In this document: one piece after another, positions 7,463 to 14,339 of the stretch
Layout of the letters: each line of letters opens with the position of its first letter
Numbering within the stretch: position 1 is the stretch's first letter
NCBI GenBank assembly: GCA_937862675.1
Contig: CALMEC010000411.1
Coordinates: 1 to 15,404 of the forward strand
Origin: an uncultured Actinomycetes bacterium
GTDB taxonomy: Bacteria > Actinomycetota > Thermoleophilia > Miltoncostaeales > Miltoncostaeaceae
Direction: 5' to 3'
DNA length: 15,404 nucleotides
Program-made: the position numbers and the translations under genes
The notes under the pieces: generated by a model
What the model saw: only the letters and a program-made list of their open reading frames with translations
What the model was told of the DNA's origin: nothing
Databases searched by the model: none

Positions 7463-7648
7463 GGCGGCGGAGATCGCGGCCGACCGAGGACCAGGGACGG
7501 CCGGTTCACCGACGGCGTGACCGGACGGGACGGCGATCTTCGGCGGCGGTGGACGCCGATCGGCACGGACAGCGGAAATTCGCCCGCACGCCCACGCCGA
7601 GGACGGTAGTCTCCACTGATCCCAGGGACAAGCGACCCCGACTCTCCA

Positions 7649-7677
7649 TTGCACGCGGAGGCACCGTCGGGTTGAAT
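7649..7677 (+). promoter_or_regulatory. Weak candidate promoter for qcrABC (TTGCAC-N17-TTGAAT)
   Basis: TTGCAC (7649-7654) and TTGAAT (7672-7677) have a 17-nt spacer and would start transcription about 24 nt before the GTG of qcrA, leaving room for the GGAGG. The -10 lacks the important A at position 2. A TAGTCT at 7607-7612 is an alternative -10 but has no matching -35. Confidence 0.25.
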
Positions 7678-7698
7678 CCCCCGGAAGTTCCGTACAGC

Positions 7699-7703
7699 GG
7701 AGG
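7699..7703 (+). promoter_or_regulatory. Ribosome binding site deciding the qcrA start
   Basis: GGAGG, within GGAGGTGA, stands 4 nt before the in-frame GTG at 7708. The reading frame is open much further upstream (to 7150), but that part opposes the secreted-protein gene and its promoter. Confidence 0.75.
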
Positions 7704-7707
7704 TGAA

Positions 7708-8394
7708 GTGGAACGCGAAGAACAAACAGGGCAACTGATCGACCACGGAGAACAGGGGCCGTATTCGGGACCCGAGGCTGTCGATGTCGTGGACGTCGAC
7801 CCTCATGCCGATGACCCCGGATACCACACCCGCACCAAGTTCCTGAGCATCGTCGCCGTCGCCGTCGGCGGCGTGATGACCGCCGCGATCCTCGTCCCCG
7901 TCGTGGGTTTCGCCGTCGCCGACAGCGTCAAGGAGGAGAAGTGGCGGTGGGTTGACGTCGGTCCCTACAGCGACTTCCCGGAGGGCGAGACCACGTCGAT
8001 CGCGGTCGACGGCCCGAACCCCTCCGCCAACCGGCGCGTGTACGTCCGCAACCGCGACGACAAGCTCATCGCCATCTGGAACCGGTGCGCGCACCTGGGG
8101 TGCCCCGTCGCCTACTCGAAGGCCGCGGACACCTTCACGTGCCCGTGCCACGGTGGCTCCTACGACAGTGAGGGGCACCATGTGGCCGGCCCGCCCCCGC
8201 GCCCCCTGGACCGTTTCGACATCAAGATCGTCAACGCCCAGGGCAAGGACGTGGAATACGCGAGCGCGAAGCCCACGGACCGGGTCCTGATCGGCAAGGC
8301 ATACTCGATCGACGCCGAGGACCGGCCGTACAAGCTGCACCTGCCGGGGCAGCCCGTGACGGGTGTGCTCTCCAACCTGTTCCCGTTCGTCTAG
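7708..8394 (+). CDS. qcrA: Rieske iron-sulfur subunit of the menaquinol:cytochrome c reductase
   Basis: This 228-aa protein carries the 2Fe-2S cluster that takes the first electron from menaquinol and passes it to cytochrome c. It is anchored by one membrane helix (about residues 45-71), with residues 1-44 inside the cell and the Rieske domain outside. The cluster motifs are complete: CAHLGC with Cys127, His129 and disulfide Cys132, and CPCHGGSY with Cys145, disulfide Cys147 and His148. The start is GTG at 7708, set by a strong GGAGG. The residues before the helix read TRTKFL, where Rieske proteins usually have a twin-arginine (RR) export motif; only one Arg is present. The gene is followed after 6 nt by qcrB and is the first of a three-gene operon. 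Confidence 0.93.
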   Translation: MEREEQTGQLIDHGEQGPYSGPEAVDVVDVDPHADDPGYHTRTKFLSIVAVAVGGVMTAAILVPVVGFAVADSVKEEKWRWVDVGPYSDFPEGETTSIAVDGPNPSANRRVYVRNRDDKLIAIWNRCAHLGCPVAYSKAADTFTCPCHGGSYDSEGHHVAGPPPRPLDRFDIKIVNAQGKDVEYASAKPTDRVLIGKAYSIDAEDRPYKLHLPGQPVTGVLSNLFPFV

Positions 8395-8400
8395 GAAGCC

Positions 8401-9261
8401 ATGGCGACAGACAACACAACCAACTCAGCGACAGCGAAGAACATCGGACCGAAGAACCCCGTCGCACAGGCCGGCGAGGACGTCGTCAACTTCGTCGACG
8501 AGCGCACCGGGATCGTGGGCGCGGGCAAGTGGTTCCTGTTCCGCAACATCCCCTCCGGGACCGGCTGGTTCCAGACGCTCGGCTTCACCGCGATGACGGT
8601 GTTCGGGCTTCAGGCGATCACCGGGATCTTCCTGGCGATGCACTACAAGCCCGACGCCAGCACGGCGCACGCCAGCATCGAGGCCATCACCAACGAGATC
8701 ACCTGGGGATGGCTCGTCCGCGGCATGCACAAGTGGGGCGCCAGCGCGATGGTGGTGGTCGTCTTCCTCCACATGGGGCGCGTCTTCATCTGGGGCGCGT
8801 ACAAGTACCCGCGTGAGCTCACGTGGGTCACGGGCGCCATCCTGCTCACGCTGACCATGACCATGGGCCTCACCGGCTACCTGCTGGTGTGGGACCAGAA
8901 GGCCTACTGGGCCACCGTCGTGGCGGTCAACATCATCGCCCAGGCCCCGATCCTCGGCCCCTACATCGGTGCCATCCTCCGCGCAGGACCGGAGTTCGGG
9001 CCGGAGACGCTCTCCCGGTTCTACGCCATCCATATGCTCCTGATACCGGGCGCCATGGTCACGTTCATAACCATCCACGTCGCGCTGGTCGCGCGTCTCG
9101 GCATCGCGGAGACCCCGTGGTCCAAGCGCCGGCTCGCGGTGGAGGCGGACGAGGCGGCGGGACGTCGTCGCGCCGCCCGTGAACGGATCGCGCACGGGCG
9201 CACCCCCGTGCCGGCCGGTGAGCCCGCCCCCGACCCGGTGCGTGTGGAGGCCGAGTCGTGA
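8401..9261 (+). CDS. qcrB: Cytochrome b6-type subunit of the menaquinol:cytochrome c reductase
   Basis: This 286-aa membrane protein corresponds to the N-terminal four-helix half of cytochrome b, as in b6f and Bacillus b6c complexes, and it holds two b hemes. Heme ligands are visible: His110 and His124 in helix B (spacing 14) and His211 and His226 in helix D (spacing 15). The 14/15 pattern is that of b6, whereas mitochondrial-type cytochrome b has 14/14. PRELTWVTG and VWDQKAYWA are typical b6 stretches. At the position where b6 has Cys35, which attaches heme c_n, alignment by eye puts Thr59 (FQTLG instead of FYCLG). About 45 charged residues extend the C-terminus beyond the usual b6 length. 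It starts 6 nt after qcrA, with a weak AGGAAG before the ATG. It overlaps qcrC by 4 nt. Confidence 0.93.
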   Translation: MATDNTTNSATAKNIGPKNPVAQAGEDVVNFVDERTGIVGAGKWFLFRNIPSGTGWFQTLGFTAMTVFGLQAITGIFLAMHYKPDASTAHASIEAITNEITWGWLVRGMHKWGASAMVVVVFLHMGRVFIWGAYKYPRELTWVTGAILLTLTMTMGLTGYLLVWDQKAYWATVVAVNIIAQAPILGPYIGAILRAGPEFGPETLSRFYAIHMLLIPGAMVTFITIHVALVARLGIAETPWSKRRLAVEADEAAGRRRAARERIAHGRTPVPAGEPAPDPVRVEAES

Positions 9262-10007
9262 ACAAAGCCCAGAAAGAGGCGTACAAGCGCGACTACGCGA
9301 TCGCCAAGGAGCAGGGCAAGTCCTTCTTCCCCTACGCGATCTACAAGGACATGATCGTCGCGACGTTCGTGATCGCGCTCATCATCTTCCTCGCCATCTG
9401 GGCGAAGGTCGAGGTGGGCCCGGTCATCGATCCGACGACCGAGACCTACGTCCCGCGGCCGGAGTGGTACTACTTCTTCGTCTTCGAGCTGCTCCGGATC
9501 TTCAAGGGGCAGAACGCGTTCATGCCCGTGATCATGGCCACGTTCGTGATCCCGAACGTCCTCATCGGAATCCTCTTCCTCTGGCCGTTCGTCGACCGCG
9601 GGCCCGAGCGCCGCATCTGGAAGCGACCGGTGTCGATGGCCGTCGGTGTCGCCGTGATCTGGTTCCTCTGCTACACCACCTGGAAGGGCGCCACCACGCC
9701 GGAGGGCGGTGGATCGCTGACCATCTCGGTGCCGTCATCCGACACGGAGGCGGCCGCCGGAATGAAGCTGGTGGAGCAGGCCGGCTGTCTGAGCTGCCAC
9801 AACATCGGCGGCGTGGGCGGAGCGGTGGGCCCGAACCTCACGGACCACGGGACGAAGACCAAGGGGCTGGACTTCGAGATCAAGCACCTGAAGGACCCGC
9901 AGTCGGTGTCACCGGGATCCATCATGCCCTCCTTCGGCGCGATGTCCGATCAGCAGCTGACCGAGATCGCGACCTTCATCACCGGGCTGGGAACGAAGTA
10001 CAAGTAG
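9258..10007 (+). CDS. qcrC: Subunit IV/cytochrome c fusion subunit of the menaquinol:cytochrome c reductase
   Basis: This 249-aa protein joins the C-terminal half of cytochrome b to a class I cytochrome c, as in the Bacillus QcrC. Residues 1-160 resemble subunit IV, with three membrane helices near 32-52, 87-110 and 125-145 and the quinol-site motif PEWY at 68-71. After a Gly/Ser linker the c domain has one heme site, CLSCH (Cys177, Cys180, His181), and a probable axial Met223 in IMPSFG. The c domain would be on the outer face and accept electrons from the Rieske protein. The GTG start at 9258 overlaps the qcrB stop and has GGAGG at 9246-9250, spacing 7. Classical actinobacteria instead have a full-length QcrB and a diheme QcrC, so this layout separates the organism from that group. 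Confidence 0.93.
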   Translation: MNKAQKEAYKRDYAIAKEQGKSFFPYAIYKDMIVATFVIALIIFLAIWAKVEVGPVIDPTTETYVPRPEWYYFFVFELLRIFKGQNAFMPVIMATFVIPNVLIGILFLWPFVDRGPERRIWKRPVSMAVGVAVIWFLCYTTWKGATTPEGGGSLTISVPSSDTEAAAGMKLVEQAGCLSCHNIGGVGGAVGPNLTDHGTKTKGLDFEIKHLKDPQSVSPGSIMPSFGAMSDQQLTEIATFITGLGTKYK

Positions 10008-10035
10008 GCCCCGGCTCATCTGACGGTGCGGTTCA

Positions 10036-10060
10036 CTGTGGCGCCCTCGTGGCGCCACAG
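10036..10060 (+). terminator. Terminator hairpin after qcrABC
   Basis: CTGTGGCGCC (10036-10045) and GGCGCCACAG (10051-10060) form a perfect 10-bp stem with the 5-nt loop CTCGT, 28 nt after the qcrC stop. It is followed by the T-richer CTCATTTCGT. It is the best intrinsic-terminator candidate of the window. Confidence 0.65.
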
Positions 10061-10194
10061 CTCATTTCGTGGTCATCGCGACCCGCCCGCCGCGGAGGGC
10101 CGACCGGTCACGCGCCCCGATCCCGGATGCACCCGCACCGGCGGACGCCCGTCCCCGATCGCTCCGTCGACCGGGACCGCTTTCCACAAACGGG

Positions 10195-10221
10195 TTGCGA
10201 CACGGTGCCGTCCATTACGAT
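10195..10221 (+). promoter_or_regulatory. Promoter of the ubiX operon, probable leaderless (TTGCGA, TACGAT)
   Basis: TACGAT at 10216-10221 is followed by 7 nt and then the ATG at 10229, the same arrangement as the LuxR-type gene (TACGATGCGGCACATG against TACGATGCCGGACATG). A possible -35, TTGCGA, lies at 10195-10200 with a rather short 15-nt spacer. The remaining sequence between the qcr terminator and this box holds no gene. Confidence 0.55.
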
Positions 10222-10228
10222 GCGGCAC

Positions 10229-10855
10229 ATGCGGGTGTTCCTGGGGATGACCGGCGCCAGCGGCGCGATCTACGGCGGACGCACACTGGCCGCGCTCACG
10301 GCGGCCGGCTGTGAGGTGGGCCTGTGCGCGAGCGACGCGGCGGCGCAGGTGATCGGCCACGAGATCCTCGGGCACGGTCCCCGGCCCACCGGGACCGCAG
10401 AGGCCACGCTGGCCGAGTTCACGGAACGGTTCGCACGCGATCCCGGACGCGTCGAGGTGATCGACCAGCGCGACCTGACGAGCCGCTACGCGTCGGGCTC
10501 GGCCCGCGTCGACGGCGTCGTGATCGCACCGTGCTCGATGTCCACATTGGCGACGATCGCGTCCGGCACGGGACGCAACCTCGTCCACCGTGCGGCCGAC
10601 GTGGCCCTGAAGGAGCGGCGGCGCCTCGTCCTGGTGGCGCGCGAGATGCCCCTCTCGGTCGTCCACCTCACCAACATGCTGGCCGTCACCCGCGCGGGCG
10701 CCGTCGTGATGCCCGCGTCGCCGGGTTTCTACACGCTGCCCACCAGCGTCGACGACCTCGTCGACTTCGTGGTCGGCCGCACGCTCGACCAGCTCGGCGT
10801 CGAGACGGACATGGTCTCCCGGTGGGGCGAGGCCGCCTCCGGGAGCGGTGCATGA
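10229..10855 (+). CDS. ubiX: UbiX flavin prenyltransferase
   Basis: UbiX joins dimethylallyl phosphate to reduced FMN and so makes the prenylated FMN cofactor of UbiD. The 208-aa length is usual. Family motifs are all present: GMTGASGAIYG at residues 6-16 (flavin binding), APCSMSTLATIASGTGRNL at 100-118, then RAADVALKERR and REMPLS at 138-143. It is cytosolic. The ATG at 10229 was preferred to the in-frame ATG at 10220 because the latter lies inside the -10 box. The gene heads an operon with the polyprenyl diphosphate synthase and mqnA and is the obvious partner of the UbiD at 1699. In the futalosine route this role has been called MqnM. Confidence 0.95.
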   Translation: MRVFLGMTGASGAIYGGRTLAALTAAGCEVGLCASDAAAQVIGHEILGHGPRPTGTAEATLAEFTERFARDPGRVEVIDQRDLTSRYASGSARVDGVVIAPCSMSTLATIASGTGRNLVHRAADVALKERRRLVLVAREMPLSVVHLTNMLAVTRAGAVVMPASPGFYTLPTSVDDLVDFVVGRTLDQLGVETDMVSRWGEAASGSGA

Positions 10856-11867
10856 CGATGATCCGGACAGCCGCCCCCGGCCTCGGGCGGGTGACGTCGT
10901 AGCCACGGCCCCGCCACGCGTCATGCGCCTCATCCGACCGTTCCGCCGCCTGCTGGACGACTGCGAACGCCGTCTGAGCGAGGTGGTCGCGGGACACGCC
11001 GTCTGCCTCTCGACGCCCGCCGCCGACACCCTGGCCGCCGGGGGCAAGCGCCTGCGCCCGCTCCTCGTCTTCTGTGCGGCGCCGGATCCCGCCGCCCGGC
11101 GCGACGCGCTCGTGTCGGCCGCCTCCGCCGTCGAACTCGTTCACATGGCGACGCTGGTCCACGACGACATCATCGACGGCGCCTCCCTCCGCCGGGGCCG
11201 CCCCACGATCGCCGACGCCCAGGGACCGGCCGTCGCCGCCCAGGTCGGTGACTTCCTGTTCGCCCGCGCATTCGCGGAGCTCACCGAGACGGGCGATCCC
11301 GAGGCCGTCCGGGAACTGGCGGAGGCCGCCCTCGCACTGTCACAGGGAGAGCTCCTGCAGCAGCAGGCCGCGTTCGACATCCACCTCACCGAGGACGCCT
11401 ACCTGGCGCGCTGCCGGTGCAAGACCGCGTCCCTGTTCGCCGTGGCCTGCCGGCTCGGCGCCCGTGTCGGGGGCGGCGACCCGATCACCGTCGACCGGGT
11501 GGGCGCGTTCGGTGAGCACGTCGGGATGGCCTTCCAGATCTTCGACGACATCCTGGACCTGACCGGCGATCCGGAGGCCACCGGAAAGCGGCGCGGCACG
11601 GATCTCCGCGACGGGACGGTGACCCTCCCCGTCATCTATGCGATGCGCGACGACCCGTCGCTCGCGGCCCGGGTGGCCGGCGTCCCCCACGGCGAGGACG
11701 TCGACGCCCTCTGCCGGTCGGTCGCCGGAACCCCGGCGATGGCCGAGGCCCGTGAGCGTGCGCTCAGCTTCGTGCGCTCGGCCCGGGAGGCGCTGGAGGG
11801 CCTCCAGGGCGTGGCCGTCGCCGCGCTCAGCACCATCGCCGACGGGGTGGTGGACCGGTACTCGTGA
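10848..11867 (+). CDS. Long-chain all-trans polyprenyl diphosphate synthase
   Basis: This enzyme extends allylic diphosphates with isopentenyl diphosphate; here it likely makes the menaquinone side chain. Numbered from the GTG at 10848 (339 aa), it has GGKRLRP at 65-71, the first aspartate motif DDIID at 106-110 and the second DDILD at 233-237, plus KTASLF near 192-197. All catalytic signatures are present. Small residues (Ala101, Thr102) precede the first motif, which in this family is compatible with long products; exact length cannot be read. The GTG overlaps ubiX by 8 nt; its GGGAG is only 2 nt away. An alternative start is the ATG at 10923 (314 aa), which removes a low-complexity DDDPDSRPRPR leader but leaves a gap without a binding site. 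It overlaps mqnA by 4 nt. A shortened relative without aspartates is encoded at 1203. Confidence 0.9.
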   Translation: MHDDDPDSRPRPRAGDVVATAPPRVMRLIRPFRRLLDDCERRLSEVVAGHAVCLSTPAADTLAAGGKRLRPLLVFCAAPDPAARRDALVSAASAVELVHMATLVHDDIIDGASLRRGRPTIADAQGPAVAAQVGDFLFARAFAELTETGDPEAVRELAEAALALSQGELLQQQAAFDIHLTEDAYLARCRCKTASLFAVACRLGARVGGGDPITVDRVGAFGEHVGMAFQIFDDILDLTGDPEATGKRRGTDLRDGTVTLPVIYAMRDDPSLAARVAGVPHGEDVDALCRSVAGTPAMAEARERALSFVRSAREALEGLQGVAVAALSTIADGVVDRYS

Positions 11868-12676
11868 GCGGCTCCTCCACCACGCCCCTCCGGGTCGGCC
11901 GCATCGTCGCCCTCAACATGTACCCCGTGTACCACCAGCTGGAGCGCGAGGACCTTCCCGGCGTCACCTTCACCGACGGCCTCCCGACGACGCTCAACCG
12001 GGCCGTCCTGGAGGATCGCCTGGACGTGTCCGCCATGTCGAGCATCGCGTACGCACGGCACGCCGACCGGCTGGTCCTCCTCCCCATCGGATCGGTGTCG
12101 GCCGCCGGTACCGTGGATTCGATACAGGTCTTCTCCCGCGTGCCGTTCGACGCCCTCCGCACCGTCGCGGTCACGCCGCACAGCGCCACATCGGTCGCCC
12201 TCCTGCGGATCCTGGTCGGTCCGGACGTGACATTCGTCCCTCTCGAGGGAGACCCCGCCGCCGCGCTCGCCTCCGTGGACGGCGTGCTCCTCATCGCGGA
12301 CGAGGCCCTGCACTCGCTCCGCACCCCCTTCGCCCCCTATTCGACGGATCTCGGCGAGCAGTGGCGGGCGCGGACCGGGCTGCCGATGGTGTTCGCCGTG
12401 TGGGCCGTGCGGCGCGAGGCACTCCAGAGCCATCCCGCCGCGATCGAGGCGGTGAGCCGCGTCATCCGCACCGCCCCGCAGGCGCACGCCGCCGCCCCCG
12501 AGTCCGCGGTGCGCGCCGCCGCGGAGCGCTTCGACTTCCCGGCGTCGTTCATCCGCCGGTACTTCCGGCGCCTGTCCTACGGGTTCGGTCCGCAGGAGCG
12601 TGCGGGCCTCACCCGGTATCTGGAGATGGCGCACTCGGCGAGCGAACTGGGCGCCGTGCCCGGCCTGGCGGCCTGA
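11864..12676 (+). CDS. mqnA: Chorismate dehydratase of the futalosine pathway
   Basis: MqnA removes water from chorismate to give 3-enolpyruvylbenzoate, the first step of the futalosine route to menaquinone. The 270-aa protein has the periplasmic-binding-protein-like fold signature of the family: RVGRIVALNMYPVYH near residues 10-24, the PTTLNRAVLEDRLDVS-AMSSIAYA stretch at 41-64, GVLLIADEAL, and DLGEQWRARTGLPMVFAVW in the second half. The GTG start overlaps the stop of the synthase gene, giving translational coupling; no strong binding site is seen. MqnD has the same fold but lacks this order of motifs, so MqnA is preferred. It is the last gene of the ubiX operon. Confidence 0.9.
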   Translation: MSGSSTTPLRVGRIVALNMYPVYHQLEREDLPGVTFTDGLPTTLNRAVLEDRLDVSAMSSIAYARHADRLVLLPIGSVSAAGTVDSIQVFSRVPFDALRTVAVTPHSATSVALLRILVGPDVTFVPLEGDPAAALASVDGVLLIADEALHSLRTPFAPYSTDLGEQWRARTGLPMVFAVWAVRREALQSHPAAIEAVSRVIRTAPQAHAAAPESAVRAAAERFDFPASFIRRYFRRLSYGFGPQERAGLTRYLEMAHSASELGAVPGLAA

Positions 12677-12707
12677 TCCGCACGTACCTCCTCTCCTCGT
12701 CCCGGTG

Positions 12708-12731
12708 GTCACTCGCCGAACGGCGGGTGAC
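12708..12731. promoter_or_regulatory. 24-bp near-perfect palindrome upstream of mqnC, possible operator
   Basis: Arms of 11 bp (12708-12718 and 12721-12731, GTCACTCGCCG and CGGCGGGTGAC) flank AA, with a single T/G mismatch. It lies 31 nt after the mqnA stop and its right arm runs into the candidate -35 box of mqnC. The 2-nt loop makes it look like a protein-binding dyad; as RNA it could instead help end the mqnA transcript, but no T-tract follows. Confidence 0.4.
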
Positions 12732-12754
12732 TTCCGGCTCGGGGCCACTAGACT
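12727..12754 (+). promoter_or_regulatory. Promoter of mqnC (GTGACT-N16-TAGACT), probable leaderless
   Basis: GTGACT (12727-12732) and TAGACT (12749-12754) are spaced by 16 nt. The ATG at 12764 is 9 nt past the box, so the mRNA would begin at or within a few nt of the start codon. An ATG at 12758 is only 3 nt past the box and would usually lie outside the transcript. Confidence 0.5.
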
Positions 12755-12763
12755 GGGATGCCC

Positions 12764-13879
12764 ATGGCGACGACCGCAGCTGACACGGCAATCCACGAGA
12801 TCATCGACCGGGCGGACCGGGGACTACGGCTCTCCGAGGACGACGCGCTGGCGCTCATCGCGTCGCGCGACATCGCCACGGTGGGCGCGGCGGCGAAGCG
12901 GGCACGTGAACGGCGCACGCCGGCGGACGAGGTCACGTTCATCATCGACCGCAACGTCAACTACACCAACGTGTGCATCACGGACTGCGACTTCTGCGCG
13001 TTCTATCGTCATCCGCGCAACGACCAGGCGTACGTCCTGCCGAAGCACGTGATCTTCCGGAAGATCGAGGAGACGCTCGCCCTCGGCGGCACCGCCCTGC
13101 TCCTGCAGGGCGGGCATCACCCCAATCTGCGGATCGAGTGGTACGAGGACCTCTTCACCTCGATCAAGGAGCGCTATCCGGTTCACCTCCATGCGCTGTC
13201 GCCGTCGGAGGTCCTCCACATCGCGAAGTACTCCAAGCTGGAGCTGGACGAGACCATCGACCGTCTTCGCACGGCGGGCCTGGACTCGATCCCCGGTGGA
13301 GGCGCCGAGATCCTGGTGGACCGCGTCCGTCAGGTCATCGCCCCGCGCAAGACGACGTCGGACGAGTGGCTCTCGGTGATGCGCGCCGCTCACCTGAAGG
13401 GCATGTCCACCAGCGCCACCATGATGTACGGCACGGTCGACACATGGGAGGACCGCGTCGAGCACCTCCGCCGCCTGCGCGAGCTGCAGGACGAGGCCCC
13501 CGGCTTCCGCGCGTTCGTCTGCTGGAGCTATCAGTCGGGTGGCGGCAGCGCACGCGGTTTCGACCACGTGCCCACCGACCACAACGACTACCTCCTCATG
13601 CTGGCCGTCAGCCGCCTCTACCTGGACAACTTCGACCACTTCCAGTCGTCATGGGTCACGCAGGGACTCGCAGTCGGGATCCGGGCGCTCGAGGTCGGCT
13701 GCGACGACATGGGCTCGATCATGATCGAGGAGAACGTGGTCCGCTCCGCCGGGACGGCGTTCCGCGTCGACACGGAACGCATGGTGGAGCTCATCCAGGA
13801 GACCGGTCGCCGTCCCGTCCAGCGGGACACGGCCTACCGCGTGGTGAAGCGGTTCCCGGCACCGGCCGTGGCGGCCTGA
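12764..13879 (+). CDS. mqnC: Cyclic dehypoxanthine futalosine synthase (radical SAM)
   Basis: MqnC is a radical S-adenosylmethionine enzyme that cyclises dehypoxanthine futalosine in menaquinone synthesis. The protein has 371 aa from the ATG at 12764; an in-frame ATG at 12758 would add two residues. The motif DRNVNYTNVCITDCDFCAFY carries the 4Fe-4S ligands Cys71, Cys75 and Cys78 in the C-x3-C-x2-C spacing. Further family stretches are LLLQGGHHP, HALSPSEV, GLDSIPGGGAEIL, TSATMMYG and, near the end, EVGCDDMGSIMIEENVV. MqnE and CofH are related radical SAM enzymes; the LQGG-HP and SIPGGGAEI context and the length favour MqnC. The gene follows mqnA on the same strand but has its own apparent promoter. 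It is convergent with the rhodanese gene. Confidence 0.92.
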   Translation: MATTAADTAIHEIIDRADRGLRLSEDDALALIASRDIATVGAAAKRARERRTPADEVTFIIDRNVNYTNVCITDCDFCAFYRHPRNDQAYVLPKHVIFRKIEETLALGGTALLLQGGHHPNLRIEWYEDLFTSIKERYPVHLHALSPSEVLHIAKYSKLELDETIDRLRTAGLDSIPGGGAEILVDRVRQVIAPRKTTSDEWLSVMRAAHLKGMSTSATMMYGTVDTWEDRVEHLRRLRELQDEAPGFRAFVCWSYQSGGGSARGFDHVPTDHNDYLLMLAVSRLYLDNFDHFQSSWVTQGLAVGIRALEVGCDDMGSIMIEENVVRSAGTAFRVDTERMVELIQETGRRPVQRDTAYRVVKRFPAPAVAA

Positions 13880-13888
13880 CCGGGCCGT

Positions 13889-13905
13889 CCGGGCTTTCGC
13901 CCCGG
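13889..13905. terminator. Hairpin between the convergent mqnC and rhodanese genes
   Basis: CCGGGC (13889-13894), loop TTTC and GCCCCGG (13899-13905) form a stem with one bulged C, 10 nt after the mqnC stop. It could end mqnC transcripts and, in reverse, those of the rhodanese gene. No T-tract is visible on either strand. Confidence 0.4.
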
Positions 13906-13973
13906 GGCGCCGGAATCGCGCTCCGTCGCCGTGACCGCAGCGCGGAGCACGGCCCCGTGGCACGCGGCGGTCG

Positions 13974-14297
13974 TCAGGTCGGGGTGTCGCCCTCGTAGGG
14001 GAGCCCCTCGGCGTGCCAGGCGAGGATGCCACCGGCGCAGTTGATGACCTCGCCCCAGTCGCCGATGCCCGTCATGTAGTCGGCGACCTGCCCGGAGCGG
14101 TTGCCGCTGCGGCAGAACAGGATGACCTCGACCCCGGTGGGGATCTCGTCGAGCCGGCCCTGGATCTCGCTCATCGGGATGTGGACCATCCCGGGCACGT
14201 GGGCGGCCGCCACCTCGTGCGCCTCGCGCACGTCGACCACCACCACGTCGTCGCGACCGAGCCGGTCGCGTGTCTGCGTCACCGAGTAGTCAGGCAT
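13974..14297 (-). CDS. Single-domain rhodanese-like protein
   Basis: This 107-aa cytosolic protein is a stand-alone rhodanese domain, the usual size for GlpE/PspE-like sulfurtransferases. The active-site loop CRSGNRS at residues 62-68 contains the catalytic Cys62 and the arginines typical of sulfur transfer. Other family features are VVVDVREAHEVAAAHVPG at 19-36 and the C-terminal GG-IL-AWHAEGLPYEG. No signal peptide is present. The ATG at 14297 was chosen because a TACGCT box lies 6 nt upstream of it; a GTG at 14303 is also in frame but directly abuts the box. Substrate and partner are not revealed by context: it is convergent with mqnC and followed by the repeat-rich region on its upstream side. 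Sulfur transfer to iron-sulfur enzymes is possible but unsupported here. Confidence 0.92.
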   Translation of the reverse strand: MPDYSVTQTRDRLGRDDVVVVDVREAHEVAAAHVPGMVHIPMSEIQGRLDEIPTGVEVILFCRSGNRSGQVADYMTGIGDWGEVINCAGGILAWHAEGLPYEGDTPT

Positions 14298-14303
14298 CGG
14301 CAC

Positions 14304-14309
14304 AGCGTA
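14304..14309 (-). promoter_or_regulatory. -10 box TACGCT of the rhodanese gene, probable leaderless promoter
   Basis: On the minus strand TACGCT is followed by 6 nt and ATG (TACGCTGTGCCGATG). This is the same TAnnnT-to-ATG geometry seen at 3329 and 10216. No clear -35 was found. Confidence 0.5.
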
Positions 14310-14339
14310 GCGAGGCGGGACGGCGGTGGCGGGCCCATC

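Larger units (their letters stand above)
7356..7707. other. Divergent intergenic region between the secreted-protein gene and qcrA
   Basis: This 352-bp gap has no convincing gene. On the minus side it holds the GGAGG site and a good -35/-10 pair for the secreted-protein gene. On the plus side it holds the GGAGG site of qcrA and weak promoter candidates. The middle, about 7463-7600, shows nothing I can assign. Confidence 0.6.

Noticed and set aside
7607..7612. TAGTCT as the qcr promoter -10
   Set aside because: No TTGaca-like element lies 16-18 nt upstream, and it would leave a leader of about 90 nt; kept only as an alternative.
7150..7707. Upstream extension of the qcrA frame
   Set aside because: It would overlap the secreted-protein gene and its promoter on the other strand; a strong GGAGG marks GTG 7708 as the start.
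10923..10925. ATG as the start of the polyprenyl synthase
   Set aside because: Not excluded, but it has no ribosome binding site and would leave a gap after ubiX, while the GTG at 10848 gives the overlap typical of this operon. The low-complexity leader keeps the question open.
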